NCBI GenBank assembly: GCA_035532215.1
Contig: DATKRK010000131.1
Span: forward strand, 1 to 21,022
Length of the DNA: 21,022 bases
Reading direction: 5' to 3'
Source of the DNA: JAICIG01 sp035532215
Lineage (GTDB): Bacteria > Planctomycetota > Planctomycetia > Pirellulales > JAICIG01
Position 1 is the first letter of the stretch. The number at the start of each line of letters is the position of its first letter. Both the position numbers and the translations under genes were made by a program. The notes beneath the pieces are model-generated. The model ran no database searches and was not told the origin of the DNA. It saw only the letters and a program-made list of their open reading frames with translations. Positions 7,903 to 15,263 of this stretch are shown one piece after another.

Positions 7903-8159
7903 GACGTCCCTTCCCTGATGAGTATTTTGGCACAATATACGAATTTGACGCCGGTCGGCCACCTGACGATTGCGACTCGCTGCCAGAATTGCCCGAGAGC
8001 TGACCATTCCTGCGGCTTGCATCCAAGCCCGCAAGCCGGCGTGTGAATGAAGCAATTCCCTGCTCGCGAACCTCGGTGCGGCCAAATCGGTCTCGTATTT
8101 GCCGCCCCGTGCGCCAGAAGGTATGATGCCTGAGCGAATTGATTGAGATTCCCCTGATT

Positions 8160-8234
8160 CGGGGCGTGGCGCAGTCTGGCTAGCGCGTCTGGTTTGGGAC
8201 CAGAAGGTCGCAGGTTCGAATCCTGTCGCCCCGA
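8160..8234 (+). tRNA. tRNA-Pro (anticodon TGG)
   Basis: Full cloverleaf in 75 bases. The acceptor arms CGGGGCG/CGCCCCG pair at all 7 positions, with discriminator A8234. The D arm is GCGC/GCGC, the anticodon arm TCTGG/CCAGA with loop TTTGGGA, giving TGG (reads CCA). The variable loop is AGGTC, the T arm GCAGG/CCTGT with loop TTCGAAT. CCA is not encoded. A perfect terminator hairpin follows. The 3' 11 bases and the terminator are duplicated at 9758. Confidence 0.97.
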
Positions 8235-8249
8235 CTATTTCAGAAAGAA

Positions 8250-8285
8250 GCCCTTCGGCGAGAACGTCGAAGGGCTTTCTCGTTT
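8250..8285 (+). terminator. Intrinsic terminator of tRNA-Pro
   Basis: GCCCTTCGGC (8250-8259), loop GAGAAC, GTCGAAGGGC (8266-8275), then TTTCTCGTTT. The stem is 10 bp with one G-T pair, and the run of Ts makes it a standard rho-independent terminator. Confidence 0.9.
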
Positions 8286-8524
8286 CAGGGAGGAGAGTTG
8301 CGACTCGCGAAAGGTGTTCAATTCATTGCGTGCGATTGAATGTGGATTCGAGTGAACGGCCGGAACTTCTTCCTGGAGCGAAGAATACGTGGTTCAAATC
8401 CCGTTGCCATGCTCGGCTTGTCGAGTCAGAATGCACCTGCTTCCATTGCCCTTGATCGCAAAAAAACGCCCGTCACAGTAGATTGGGTGTGCGGCGCGTA
8501 TCGAATGGAGATGGTGTCCCCCCC

Positions 8525-8893
8525 ATGATCTTGCTCCACGGGACGACTCGTCAGCGGGCCGAGCGCATTCTCGCTCTTGGGCCAGACCCTCGTTTCTGCG
8601 AACCCGGCGAACAAGCGACCGAAAACGGGTTCTCAACGTATCTGGATCACGGCCCGTTCCTATTCGGTGATCCAGACGAGTATGCTCACGGCAAGGCGAG
8701 GGAATTCCCCGACGAAGGCGGACCTGTTATACTTGTATTGCAGGTGCCCGACGCGATTGTTCAGAAGGCCATAACGGAGTGGTTTCCTCTCAGCCAAGGG
8801 CTTGTGCAGTTCGATCTTGGATCGGGGCTTGAAGAGCTATTGGCTGTCTGGTCACAAATCGCGAGTTCCGCACTGATTCGGAGCCTCACATGA
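8525..8893 (+). CDS. Hypothetical protein, possible ADP-ribosyltransferase-like fold
   Basis: 122 residues from ATG 8525. The N-terminus ILLHGTTRQRAERILALG has the HGT-x-A-x-x-I-x-x-G pattern seen at the first strand of many ADP-ribosyltransferase-fold toxins. ENGFSTYLDHGPFLFG and DEYAHGKAREF follow, as a second-motif S/T-T-Y and a helix would, then GGPVILVLQVPD. The catalytic third-motif Glu is not obvious. SQGLVQFDLGSGLEELLAVW closes the protein. The fold call is inference from pattern only. The gene overlaps the next by 4 bases (ATGA), so the two are one unit. No good Shine-Dalgarno is seen before the ATG. Confidence 0.65.
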   Translation: MILLHGTTRQRAERILALGPDPRFCEPGEQATENGFSTYLDHGPFLFGDPDEYAHGKAREFPDEGGPVILVLQVPDAIVQKAITEWFPLSQGLVQFDLGSGLEELLAVWSQIASSALIRSLT

Positions 8894-9555
8894 TCCACTC
8901 CAACATTTTCGCCGATCGTGTCCAGGTGGTATTCCGACCGACGGAGCGTGGGGTAGTCGGACTCGTCGACGACTTGCTGGGGCTGTGTCGGCTCTACCAA
9001 CTCCGAATCAACTTCCGCGACGACCGTTGTTGCGTCCGTCATCTTGGAGCCGATGCCCAAGAATCGTTCGAGATACCAGTTCCGAAGTCTGTATTCCGTG
9101 CCGCACTGGCGAGGACCGCCGCCATCTGCAACGAGCAGCATCCCGAATCGGTCACTCCGTACAGGGGGGAGGGCACTATTGCCGTGCTGCCGCCGGTTTC
9201 GTCGTGTTCGGAGAAGGGGGTCGCGCCATCGACCTGTTACGTGTCATTCATCAACACTCCTCGCGATCAGCATTTTGAAATGCGGTTCTCCACCATTTCT
9301 GCCGGTGACAGAAATCGCTTCACGGTGCTGTTGCGTGACAAGCGAACCGTTACGGTATTTGGCCATGCACTGAAGTATGTCGAGAACGCCGCAAACACAA
9401 CCGACTGCGGTTCATACGGAATCCTTTCTCGCACGGGTGGCGGCGAGGTTCTTGTTGCATTGTTCCGTGCCTCGGAAGTGATTGGCGTGTTCAGCGGCGA
9501 CATGACCGATCCTGACGCACCCGGGCTTGCTGGACCCAGTACGTCAGCTGTGTGA
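8890..9555 (+). CDS. Hypothetical protein, partner of the preceding gene; C-terminus may be frameshifted
   Basis: 221 residues from ATG 8890, overlapping the upstream stop by 4 bases. No signal peptide, membrane segment or known motif is recognised. The first part (GVVGLVDDLLGLCRLYQLRI) looks helical; the rest (YVSFINTPRD, EMRFSTI, RFTVLLRDKRTVTVFG) looks beta-rich. Near the end, after DPDAPG, the +1 frame continues LLDPVRQLCDSEGVILSAKE to a stop at 9751, which reads more like protein than the annotated tail AGPSTSAV. One frameshift at about 9525 may have shortened the gene. It may be an immunity or antitoxin-like partner, which is inference from the tight pairing. Confidence 0.6.
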   Translation: MIHSNIFADRVQVVFRPTERGVVGLVDDLLGLCRLYQLRINFRDDRCCVRHLGADAQESFEIPVPKSVFRAALARTAAICNEQHPESVTPYRGEGTIAVLPPVSSCSEKGVAPSTCYVSFINTPRDQHFEMRFSTISAGDRNRFTVLLRDKRTVTVFGHALKYVENAANTTDCGSYGILSRTGGGEVLVALFRASEVIGVFSGDMTDPDAPGLAGPSTSAV

Positions 9556-9953
9556 CAGCGAGGGCGTGATACTCAGCGCCAAAGAGCCCTGGACGATCCA
9601 AGCCAAGGGCTCTGAGTCATTGTCGAGCAAGGCCGGGGGGCTGATGGAACCTCTCTTTCAGCTTTTTCCGTTCATAAACAGGGCTTACGCTATTCCAGCA
9701 TGTGGATTGCAGCCGGCAGTCCCCGGACGCCGGCGACAAAAAGTTCAATAGCCGTCGTGTCGCCCCGACTATTTCAGAAAGAGGTCCTTCGGCCAGAATG
9801 TCGAAAGGCTTTCTTGTTTTGCCCGCATTGCCGGCATCGAGCCGCGTAGCCGATTAGCTCATCGTGGCGTGATCGACGCCCGTTGGGCGGCACTTCCATC
9901 GAACTTTCCGGCCGCCCGTCGCTTTCCGGCCGCCCGTCACTTTTGGCCGCCCG
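9556..9953. other. Gap with the second tRNA-Pro 3' copy
   Basis: No credible gene beyond the possible frameshifted tail of the preceding one. A stem AGAGCCCT (9583-9590) / AGGGCTCT (9606-9613) could end the cassette transcript. Bases 9758-9819 are the second copy of the tRNA-Pro 3' end and terminator; its hairpin is damaged by one A-C mismatch. A short tandem repeat starts at 9905. Confidence 0.6.
9758..9819 (+). repeat. Duplicated tRNA-Pro 3' end and terminator (possible attachment site)
   Basis: 56 of 62 bases match 8224-8285 with no gaps, and the first 25 are identical. No tRNA body precedes it: upstream bases do not form anticodon or D arms. Confidence 0.85.
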
Positions 9954-9966
9954 TCACTTTTGGCCG
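9905..9966. repeat. Tandem repeat of 17-18 bases at the end of the P450 gene
   Basis: Units TTTCCGGCCGCCCGTCGC (9905-9922), TTTCCGGCCGCCCGTCAC (9923-9940) and TTTTGGCCGCCCGTCAC (9941-9957), then a partial unit into the last P450 codons. It sits across the P450 stop codon. Confidence 0.85.
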
Positions 9967-11306
9967 TTGACGGCCAGCCAGACCGGGCCGTCGGGCCATA
10001 AGCCCAGGGACGCAGACGGTTTGACCGCCTGGCCGGACCGAAGCGTGACGTCGAACGCTTGCACCACTCGGGCGAGAACGAGTTGCATCGCCAGCATCGC
10101 AAACTCGTTGCCGATGCACTGGTGCGGACCGCTGAGAAACGGGAAGTGAGCGTCCTTGGGACGAGCGGCGATACGCTCGGCGGTGAAACGTTCGGGGTCG
10201 AACGTCTCCGGCTCCTCCCAGAACGCCGGATGCCGGTGGGTGACGTAGGGACACAAGACGATCGTCGAACCTTTGGGTATGCGGTAGCCGCCAAGCTCAT
10301 CTTCCGCGACGACGCGACGCGGGATGATCCAGATCGGCGGGTAGAGCCGCAGCGATTCCAGAATCACGGCTCGCGTGAACTGCAACTGCGGGGCGTCGGC
10401 CGCGGTTGGCGGCCGATCGCCGATCACCGCCATCACCTCCTCGCGAACGCGCTGGCGGATCGGTTCGTGCGTGCCGAGCAAATACCAGGTCCAGGTGAGC
10501 GAGGTGGACGTGGTCTCGTGGCCGGCGAGCATGAACGTCAGCACTTCGCTGCGAAGCTGGTCGTCGGTCATTTTGTCGCCCGTCTCTTCGTCGCGGGCCT
10601 GAATGAACATCGACAGCAAGTCGCCGTGGTCGGTCCCCTCCCGCAGACGCTCTTGGACGATTTCCGCCACGATCTCCTTCAGCGTCGCCACCGCCTGCTT
10701 GAATCGGCGGTTCGTCGACGTTGGGATCCACAGCGGCGGTGAAGCGATGGGGTGATTGAATCGCTGCTCGAAGTATTGCCCCAGCACGGCGAACGCCTGG
10801 CCCACTTCGTCGGCCTCGTGGCTGACGTCGCGATCGAAGAGCGTTCGGCTGGCAATGGCCAGCGTCATCCGCGACATCTCGTGCCGGGCGTCGATCGCTT
10901 GCTCTTCCCGCGTCATTGCCTGCCATCGCGAGACCAGCTTCGACGCTTCTTCGACCATCACCGCGGCATATTCCGCCAATCGCTGCCGATGAAAGGCCGG
11001 TTGCGCCAGCCGCCGCTGCCGCAGCCAGAAGTCCCCCTCGGACACCGTCAGGTTTTCCCCAAACAGTCGCCTCAGCAGCCCGTACTGCCAGCCGCGCAAA
11101 TAGTTCTTCTGATGGTCGTGCAACACCCGGCGGACGTGGTCGGGATGGTACACGAAGTGGATGGCCACCGGCCCCATGCGAAAACGGAACACGTCCCCGA
11201 ACCGCTCGCGGGCCTGCAATTGAAAGCCCAGCGGATCGCGCAAGAAGGCGGCCAGCGGCCCACGAGGCCGCGGAATATATTGAGCGAGTCCCGGAGCCAC
11301 GGCCAT
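9954..11306 (-). CDS. Cytochrome P450
   Basis: 450 residues, soluble bacterial length, no membrane anchor. It is a heme-thiolate monooxygenase with unknown substrate. Marks are the I-helix oxygen-binding AGHETTS (261-267), the K-helix ESLR (317-320), PERF (371-374), and the heme loop FLSGPHQCIG (390-399) with Cys397. The heme loop has His where Arg is commoner. The protein reads like the CYP102-head/CYP4-like bacterial group (FGENLTVSEGDFWLRQRRLA, 82-101). The start is ATG 11306, with GAGGAG about 9 bases upstream; a longer frame adds 70 residues lacking P450 similarity. No ferredoxin or reductase gene is in the window, so electrons must come from elsewhere. The short tandem repeat at 9905-9966 reaches into its last codons. 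Confidence 0.95.
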   Translation of the reverse strand: MAVAPGLAQYIPRPRGPLAAFLRDPLGFQLQARERFGDVFRFRMGPVAIHFVYHPDHVRRVLHDHQKNYLRGWQYGLLRRLFGENLTVSEGDFWLRQRRLAQPAFHRQRLAEYAAVMVEEASKLVSRWQAMTREEQAIDARHEMSRMTLAIASRTLFDRDVSHEADEVGQAFAVLGQYFEQRFNHPIASPPLWIPTSTNRRFKQAVATLKEIVAEIVQERLREGTDHGDLLSMFIQARDEETGDKMTDDQLRSEVLTFMLAGHETTSTSLTWTWYLLGTHEPIRQRVREEVMAVIGDRPPTAADAPQLQFTRAVILESLRLYPPIWIIPRRVVAEDELGGYRIPKGSTIVLCPYVTHRHPAFWEEPETFDPERFTAERIAARPKDAHFPFLSGPHQCIGNEFAMLAMQLVLARVVQAFDVTLRSGQAVKPSASLGLWPDGPVWLAVNGQK

Positions 11307-11630
11307 GTTGCATTGCTCCTCGCCGCACGAAGGCAAGGCTGGCGGCTTGATTGAGGCGACGCGATCCTTGGACCTTTGTATCGCCGCACGCGGAAACTGA
11401 AAACCCCATGCACGCGGCGTAGGGCAGTTCGAGCCAAGGCCCGCGCTGAAACACCGCAAGCTTTCGGTTGTCGCGGGGGTCGTCGCCGCGAAATCTGGTT
11501 CGCAGCCGTTGCGCAATGCGACAGGTCGTAGGGAAATTGCGCATTTTTCCGATTCTTCCGGACTTGTGGAATCCCCTGGTCGATAGAGCGGATGTGCATC
11601 CAGCAGGGACTCTGTTCAATGTCCGTTTCG
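11307..11630. other. Gap upstream of the P450 gene
   Basis: 324 bases between the P450 start and the MITE. Long overlapping frames on both strands have no family similarity. No promoter was clear by eye. Confidence 0.5.
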
Positions 11631-11909
11631 CCCGGATGATTCATCAGCCTATATCAAGTGCGAAGCGTAAACATCGAGGATTAAATAACCTCCTAATGCA
11701 AAGACGTGGGTGCCTGGGTCTGAGCCTAGGCGAAGCCCCAGGTCGCTGGGGCATCGCTTCGCTCTGCCGCCAGGCACCCCACTGCCTTATAGGGAATTTA
11801 TTTGATCCTCGGTGCTAAGCGATGTAGAGCAAACGAGTTACATCGCTAGCGCTTCGGGAGAGCGTCGAACGCCGTGTCAAGTAGACCCTGGGCTGATGAA
11901 TCATCCGGG
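11631..11909. mobile_element. MITE-like element, copy 1 (279 bp)
   Basis: Perfect 19-bp terminal inverted repeats CCCGGATGATTCATCAGCC (11631-11649) and its complement (11891-11909). It contains the palindromic repeat copy 2 (11708-11779) and an internal stem GCGATGTA/TACATCGC (11819-11826, 11839-11846). Its right ~90 bases, read on the minus strand, align with the element at 17396-17529, including the ends, TACTTGACA, CCCGAAGCGC and the internal hairpin. It has no gene. A clear target-site duplication was not seen. Confidence 0.8.
11708..11779 (-). repeat. Dispersed palindromic repeat, copy 2
   Basis: The reverse complement matches 407-479 over its length, 72 against 73 bases. The differences are mostly in the small central loop and the right arm, where the outer stem is reduced to 10 bp. 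It is nested inside the MITE. Confidence 0.85.
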
Positions 11910-11961
11910 TTAAGGAACCTTGCCCCGACGATGCATGTTTTGCAACCCGTGGAGGATCGTC

Positions 11962-13266
11962 ATGGCAAAAAAAACCTCTTTGAGACGGTTGGGTACGTTC
12001 GTCCGCGCCTGTGTGCAGTTCACGCCTCAGTTCATCGCCGTTACGGCAGCGCTCGGTTTTGTTGCGCACTGTAATTTTGTTCAGGCGACCGATCCGGCGC
12101 CTGAGATCTCCCCTCCGCCGATTCGAGACTCGGAAGTCGTTCCGGTCGCGGCAAACGCCAACGCCGTCAGTCAGGCGAATGTTTACCGACCGGCGAACGA
12201 TTTCACGATCAGGCTGGGCGTGCCGAGACTCAATCCGGGCTGGGATTTCCATGCCGGTTTGCTGTACCTGCAACCGAGCGCTGAGAACTTGGGGTATGCG
12301 GTGCTGACGAACGAAGAGAACTTGTCATCGCCCGTGCCGCTGGCGCAGCCGTTCTGGGGAATCAAGAGCTTGAATCCCAGTTTGCAGCCCGGCTTCGAGA
12401 TCGGCGCCCGCCGTGAGTTTGCCAATACCGGCCGAGACTTTCAGTTCAACTGGCAGCATCTGCGCACCTCGACTTCCGCTTGGGTCTCGCCCACCCAGGT
12501 CCAAGGGCAGTGGGTTTCGCCGTTCTCTCAGACGGGACCGGCGGCGGCGGAAACGTACAGCGATTTGCTCGCCAATCAGGGCGTCAACAAGTTGCGGACG
12601 GCCTGGGGGAACGTGCAATTTGCGTACGATCAGGTGAACCTCGACTTCGGGCAACACGTGAACTTCGGCTCGGCGCTCGGCCTGCGCTTGTTTGGCGGAG
12701 TGAGCTATGCCCAGTTGCAAGAGAAGATCGTGTCATCGTTTTTCGGCGTGCCGCCCGGACCGCTCGCGACGTTTCCGCAATCGATGCCGTTGATGATCTC
12801 GCTCGACAATACGTCGCGGTTCTGGGGCATCGGCCCGCGATTCGGCCTCGATAGCTCGTACAAAATCCCGTACGGCTTCAACCTCAACGGACAGTTAGGG
12901 ACCGCGCTGTTGATCGGGCGTTCGCAGCCGGCTCAGTACCTGTTTAACGCAACCTCTCCCGAGTTGGCCGCGGCCGGGATTGCCGCCAACCCAGAACACA
13001 TCAGCAGCAGCCCTTTTACGCAGGTCGTCTATTCCGCCAACGCCAAAATTGGGTTGGGTTATACGCGTGCGGTTTCCAACCGACATACGTTCTCGCTTGA
13101 ACTCGGCTACTTGGCTGCGATCTTCGTCAATCCGTTCTCGGGATATGAGACCAACAACAACGTGCTCGCCTTGCAGATCGGCTCGCTTTCGACGGCCAGC
13201 ATGCGGCACACGCTGAGCAATTTCACGCTGAACGGCATTTACGGGAACGCCGGCTTCAAGTGGTAA
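11962..13266 (+). CDS. Lpg1974/MOMP-type outer-membrane beta-barrel protein
   Basis: 434 residues from ATG 11962, with GGAGGA at 11951-11956 and a 5-base spacer. An N-terminal signal peptide is visible: positive start AKKTSLRRL, hydrophobic core FIAVTAALGFVA, likely cleavage after FVQA (about residue 38). The rest is rich in alternating aromatic and polar strands (FHAGLLYLQPSAE, FGSALGLRLFGGVSYAQL, FWGIGPRFGLDSSYKI, LSNFTLNGIYGNAGFKW) and ends in aromatic Trp, as outer-membrane porins do. The pattern fits the Legionella major outer-membrane/Lpg1974 family, which is expanded in planctomycetes. It probably forms a pore in the outer membrane. Family call moderate, barrel call strong. Confidence 0.8.
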   Translation: MAKKTSLRRLGTFVRACVQFTPQFIAVTAALGFVAHCNFVQATDPAPEISPPPIRDSEVVPVAANANAVSQANVYRPANDFTIRLGVPRLNPGWDFHAGLLYLQPSAENLGYAVLTNEENLSSPVPLAQPFWGIKSLNPSLQPGFEIGARREFANTGRDFQFNWQHLRTSTSAWVSPTQVQGQWVSPFSQTGPAAAETYSDLLANQGVNKLRTAWGNVQFAYDQVNLDFGQHVNFGSALGLRLFGGVSYAQLQEKIVSSFFGVPPGPLATFPQSMPLMISLDNTSRFWGIGPRFGLDSSYKIPYGFNLNGQLGTALLIGRSQPAQYLFNATSPELAAAGIAANPEHISSSPFTQVVYSANAKIGLGYTRAVSNRHTFSLELGYLAAIFVNPFSGYETNNNVLALQIGSLSTASMRHTLSNFTLNGIYGNAGFKW

Positions 13267-13310
13267 GCGGGTCGCGATGCCGAGCGAACAAATGCTCGAC
13301 TCGCGGCAAA

Positions 13311-13339
13311 TTGGTTTCGCGCGTGCAGGGTGGTATACT
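13311..13339 (+). promoter_or_regulatory. Possible sigma-70 promoter of the ATPase/TOPRIM operon
   Basis: TTGGTT (13311-13316), a 17-base spacer, then TATACT (13334-13339), 83 bases before the ATPase start. It is the best sigma-70-like pair noticed in the window, and the only promoter candidate between the porin stop and this operon. Confidence 0.5.
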
Positions 13340-13421
13340 TCAGAGGTCTCGCTGCAATGCGTAAATGAGCGAGCCGGGGTTTTGCCCAAGCCGTATTGCG
13401 ATTCTCGTTGAGGACTTCGAT

Positions 13422-14594
13422 ATGCTGAGAAGATTCTACGTAGACAATTATAAATCGCTCATCAACGTCACGTTCGAACCATGCGAGACCAGTCTTTTTC
13501 TGGGAATCAATAACGCAGGCAAGACTAACCTCTGTCAAGCGATGCGATTTCTTTCGTGGACCGCATCGCACAATCTCGACGATTGCGCCGACGCGATCGC
13601 GGGCTCGCGGTATGGCTTAACGAATCGTTATTTCGAGAAAGATACTGTTGACTTCAGAGTTGGTGCAGAGACTGACTTCGAAAACGAGCGATTGCAGTTT
13701 TCATATGATCTCACGATCACCGCACCGCCACGTCTCGATGCAGCGCCGACGATCCAAATTGTCCGCGAGTCGTTGAAGGTGACAGGTAAAGGATTTGACG
13801 ATATTTGTTTGCTTGAGAACATCGATGGGCGAGTGCGCCTGTTGCACGAAAGCGATCACCTGCGAGGAACAAGTCATTGTGTTGACACGAAGTCCCCTCG
13901 CGACACCACCATGCTCAACCGCCTCTACGATTTATCGACCAACCCGAGGGCCAACTTATTCAAACAGTATTTGGGCGCCTGGCAATATTACTCGCTTTCA
14001 CCAGAGGCATTGCGTGAACCACTGCACCGACCTAATGAGACTTTGCTGCGGGTTGACGGCGGAAATCTTTCGTCGGTGCTATACTTCCTCAAAAACACGA
14101 ACGAGCGTGAATATCGGAAGCTAATCAAACACGTTCAAAAGCTCGACCCCTCTATCGATCTAATGAACTTCCATCTTGCTTCGGAGGACAGTGTGTTCAT
14201 GTTCTTCGAGGATACCGAGGGGCGGATGCTTCCGGCGAGGAATGCCTCCAGCGGCACGTTACGCTATATCGCGATGCTCTACGTGTTGACGATCCAGGCG
14301 TCATTCGCCAAGGACGTTCTGATCCTGTTCGAAGAGCCCGAGAACGGGATATATGTGGGATTCTTGCGAGACTTGCTGCAGCTCGTCGAAAGCGCGAAGT
14401 CGAAGCCACAGGTGGTTTTTACTTCGCATTCGCCGTACTTTATCGATCTCTTCGACGATCGCATTGAAAGTATTTTCTTGCTCAAGAGGGGCGACAAACA
14501 TAGCATGCTGAGTAAGCCTGACGTTGAAAAAGTACGTTCGCGGTTGGAGCGATTCCCCCTGGGAGAGCAGCACTTTCGAGAGATGCTGGGATGA
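13422..14594 (+). CDS. AAA15/21-type (OLD/AriA-like) ATPase, putative defence sensor
   Basis: 390 residues from ATG 13422, with GAGGA at 13410-13414. An SMC/ABC-like ATPase of the OLD superfamily: FYVDNYKSLINVTFEP is the typical N-terminal strand. Walker A is GINNAGKTN (28-36), the signature loop NASSGTLRY (274-282), Walker B ILFEEPENGI (301-310) with tandem Glu, and FTSHSPYFIDLF (333-344) the H-loop. The coiled-coil insertion is short. There is no TOPRIM domain in this chain; it is on the next gene, which overlaps by 4 bases. That split layout is seen in anti-phage systems such as PARIS (AriA/AriB) and AbiL. The operon looks AT-richer than flanking core genes, which suggests transfer. A longer frame from 13365 is possible but has a worse start. 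Confidence 0.85.
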   Translation: MLRRFYVDNYKSLINVTFEPCETSLFLGINNAGKTNLCQAMRFLSWTASHNLDDCADAIAGSRYGLTNRYFEKDTVDFRVGAETDFENERLQFSYDLTITAPPRLDAAPTIQIVRESLKVTGKGFDDICLLENIDGRVRLLHESDHLRGTSHCVDTKSPRDTTMLNRLYDLSTNPRANLFKQYLGAWQYYSLSPEALREPLHRPNETLLRVDGGNLSSVLYFLKNTNEREYRKLIKHVQKLDPSIDLMNFHLASEDSVFMFFEDTEGRMLPARNASSGTLRYIAMLYVLTIQASFAKDVLILFEEPENGIYVGFLRDLLQLVESAKSKPQVVFTSHSPYFIDLFDDRIESIFLLKRGDKHSMLSKPDVEKVRSRLERFPLGEQHFREMLG

Positions 14595-15175
14595 AGATTG
14601 GATACTATGTTCAGGGATCGACCGACGAAGCTGTGGTGCGTGGCCTTTCCGCGCGCTGGTGCCCTAACGCCGAGCTTGCTGCTGGCAAATTCCGCGGAAG
14701 TTCGAAGCTTTCTTTCCGAAGAGAAATCGCAAATGCGCTTTTCGATTTGCGTGACGACAAGCACTGTGATGTGCTTGTTGTATTGACGGACTCGGATGCG
14801 AATGCGTGGCGCGAAGTTAAACGCCGCGAATGGGAAAGAATTCCTGTCGAATGCCAGCATCTTGTCGTATTTGGCGTCGCTGAACGAAACATCGAGTGCT
14901 GGCTCTCGCTGGATCGCGGCGCGCTCGCCGCCGAAATTGGTTGCAAGCCACAGGACCTGCTTGTTGAAGATCCAAAAGGAATCGTTGAATCGGGATTCGG
15001 ATACGGACGGCAAGACGTTGAAGATGTACAGATGCGCATTAGTAGGTTTGTGCAGGCATCCACGATTCGGAATTGGATCAAGGGGAAGTCCTTCGAAGAC
15101 TTTTATGATGATGTGCGCGGCCTCGCTGCTCAAACCGGATGCAGCGTCCCAAACGAACGAGAGATCGACGGTTGA
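14591..15175 (+). CDS. TOPRIM-like putative effector, partner of the OLD-like ATPase
   Basis: 194 residues, ATG overlapping the ATPase stop as ATGA. The layout fits a TOPRIM/DUF4276-like nuclease fold: the first strand and loop KIGYYVQGSTDEAVV (2-16), an acidic second motif VVLTDSDAN (63-71) with D67 and D69, then VAERNIECWLSLD (96-108), which recurs in related small TOPRIM proteins (ERNIECW). The first-motif Glu, usually E-G-x-T-D/E, is Gln9 here; Glu13 or Glu98 might replace it, or the protein might bind without cutting. The C-terminus SFEDFYDDVRGLA is helical. Likely the effector of a two-gene anti-phage system. No transmembrane segment. The defence role is inferred from architecture alone. 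Confidence 0.7.
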   Translation: MKIGYYVQGSTDEAVVRGLSARWCPNAELAAGKFRGSSKLSFRREIANALFDLRDDKHCDVLVVLTDSDANAWREVKRREWERIPVECQHLVVFGVAERNIECWLSLDRGALAAEIGCKPQDLLVEDPKGIVESGFGYGRQDVEDVQMRISRFVQASTIRNWIKGKSFEDFYDDVRGLAAQTGCSVPNEREIDG

Positions 15176-15263
15176 AGCTATGCGGTCATAGCCCAACTCG
15201 GAATTCCTTGCAAGACTTAGAATTCTATCAATGCAGAGAGCGGAAGCGGAATCGCCGCTGCGT

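Larger units (their letters stand above)
8224..9782. mobile_element. Possible tRNA-Pro-integrated mini-element
   Basis: A 25-base direct repeat beginning TGTCGCCCCGACTATTTCAG, made of the last 11 bases of tRNA-Pro plus 14 bases of trailer, is perfect at 8224-8248 and 9758-9782. Homology continues ungapped for 62 bases in all (to 8285 and 9819), with 6 mismatches confined to the terminator part. This is the layout left when an element integrates into a tRNA 3' end and restores the gene. It encloses two overlapping genes with no integrase, so it would be a decayed or trans-mobilised element. The alternative is a tandem tRNA duplication followed by loss of the second tRNA body. Confidence 0.55.

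Noticed and set aside
8391..8401. GGTTCAAATCC, identical to a tRNA T-loop (B-box) sequence, inside the cassette after tRNA-Pro
   Set aside because: The bases either side give only a 2-bp T stem and no acceptor, D or anticodon arm could be folded around it, so it is not a second tRNA.
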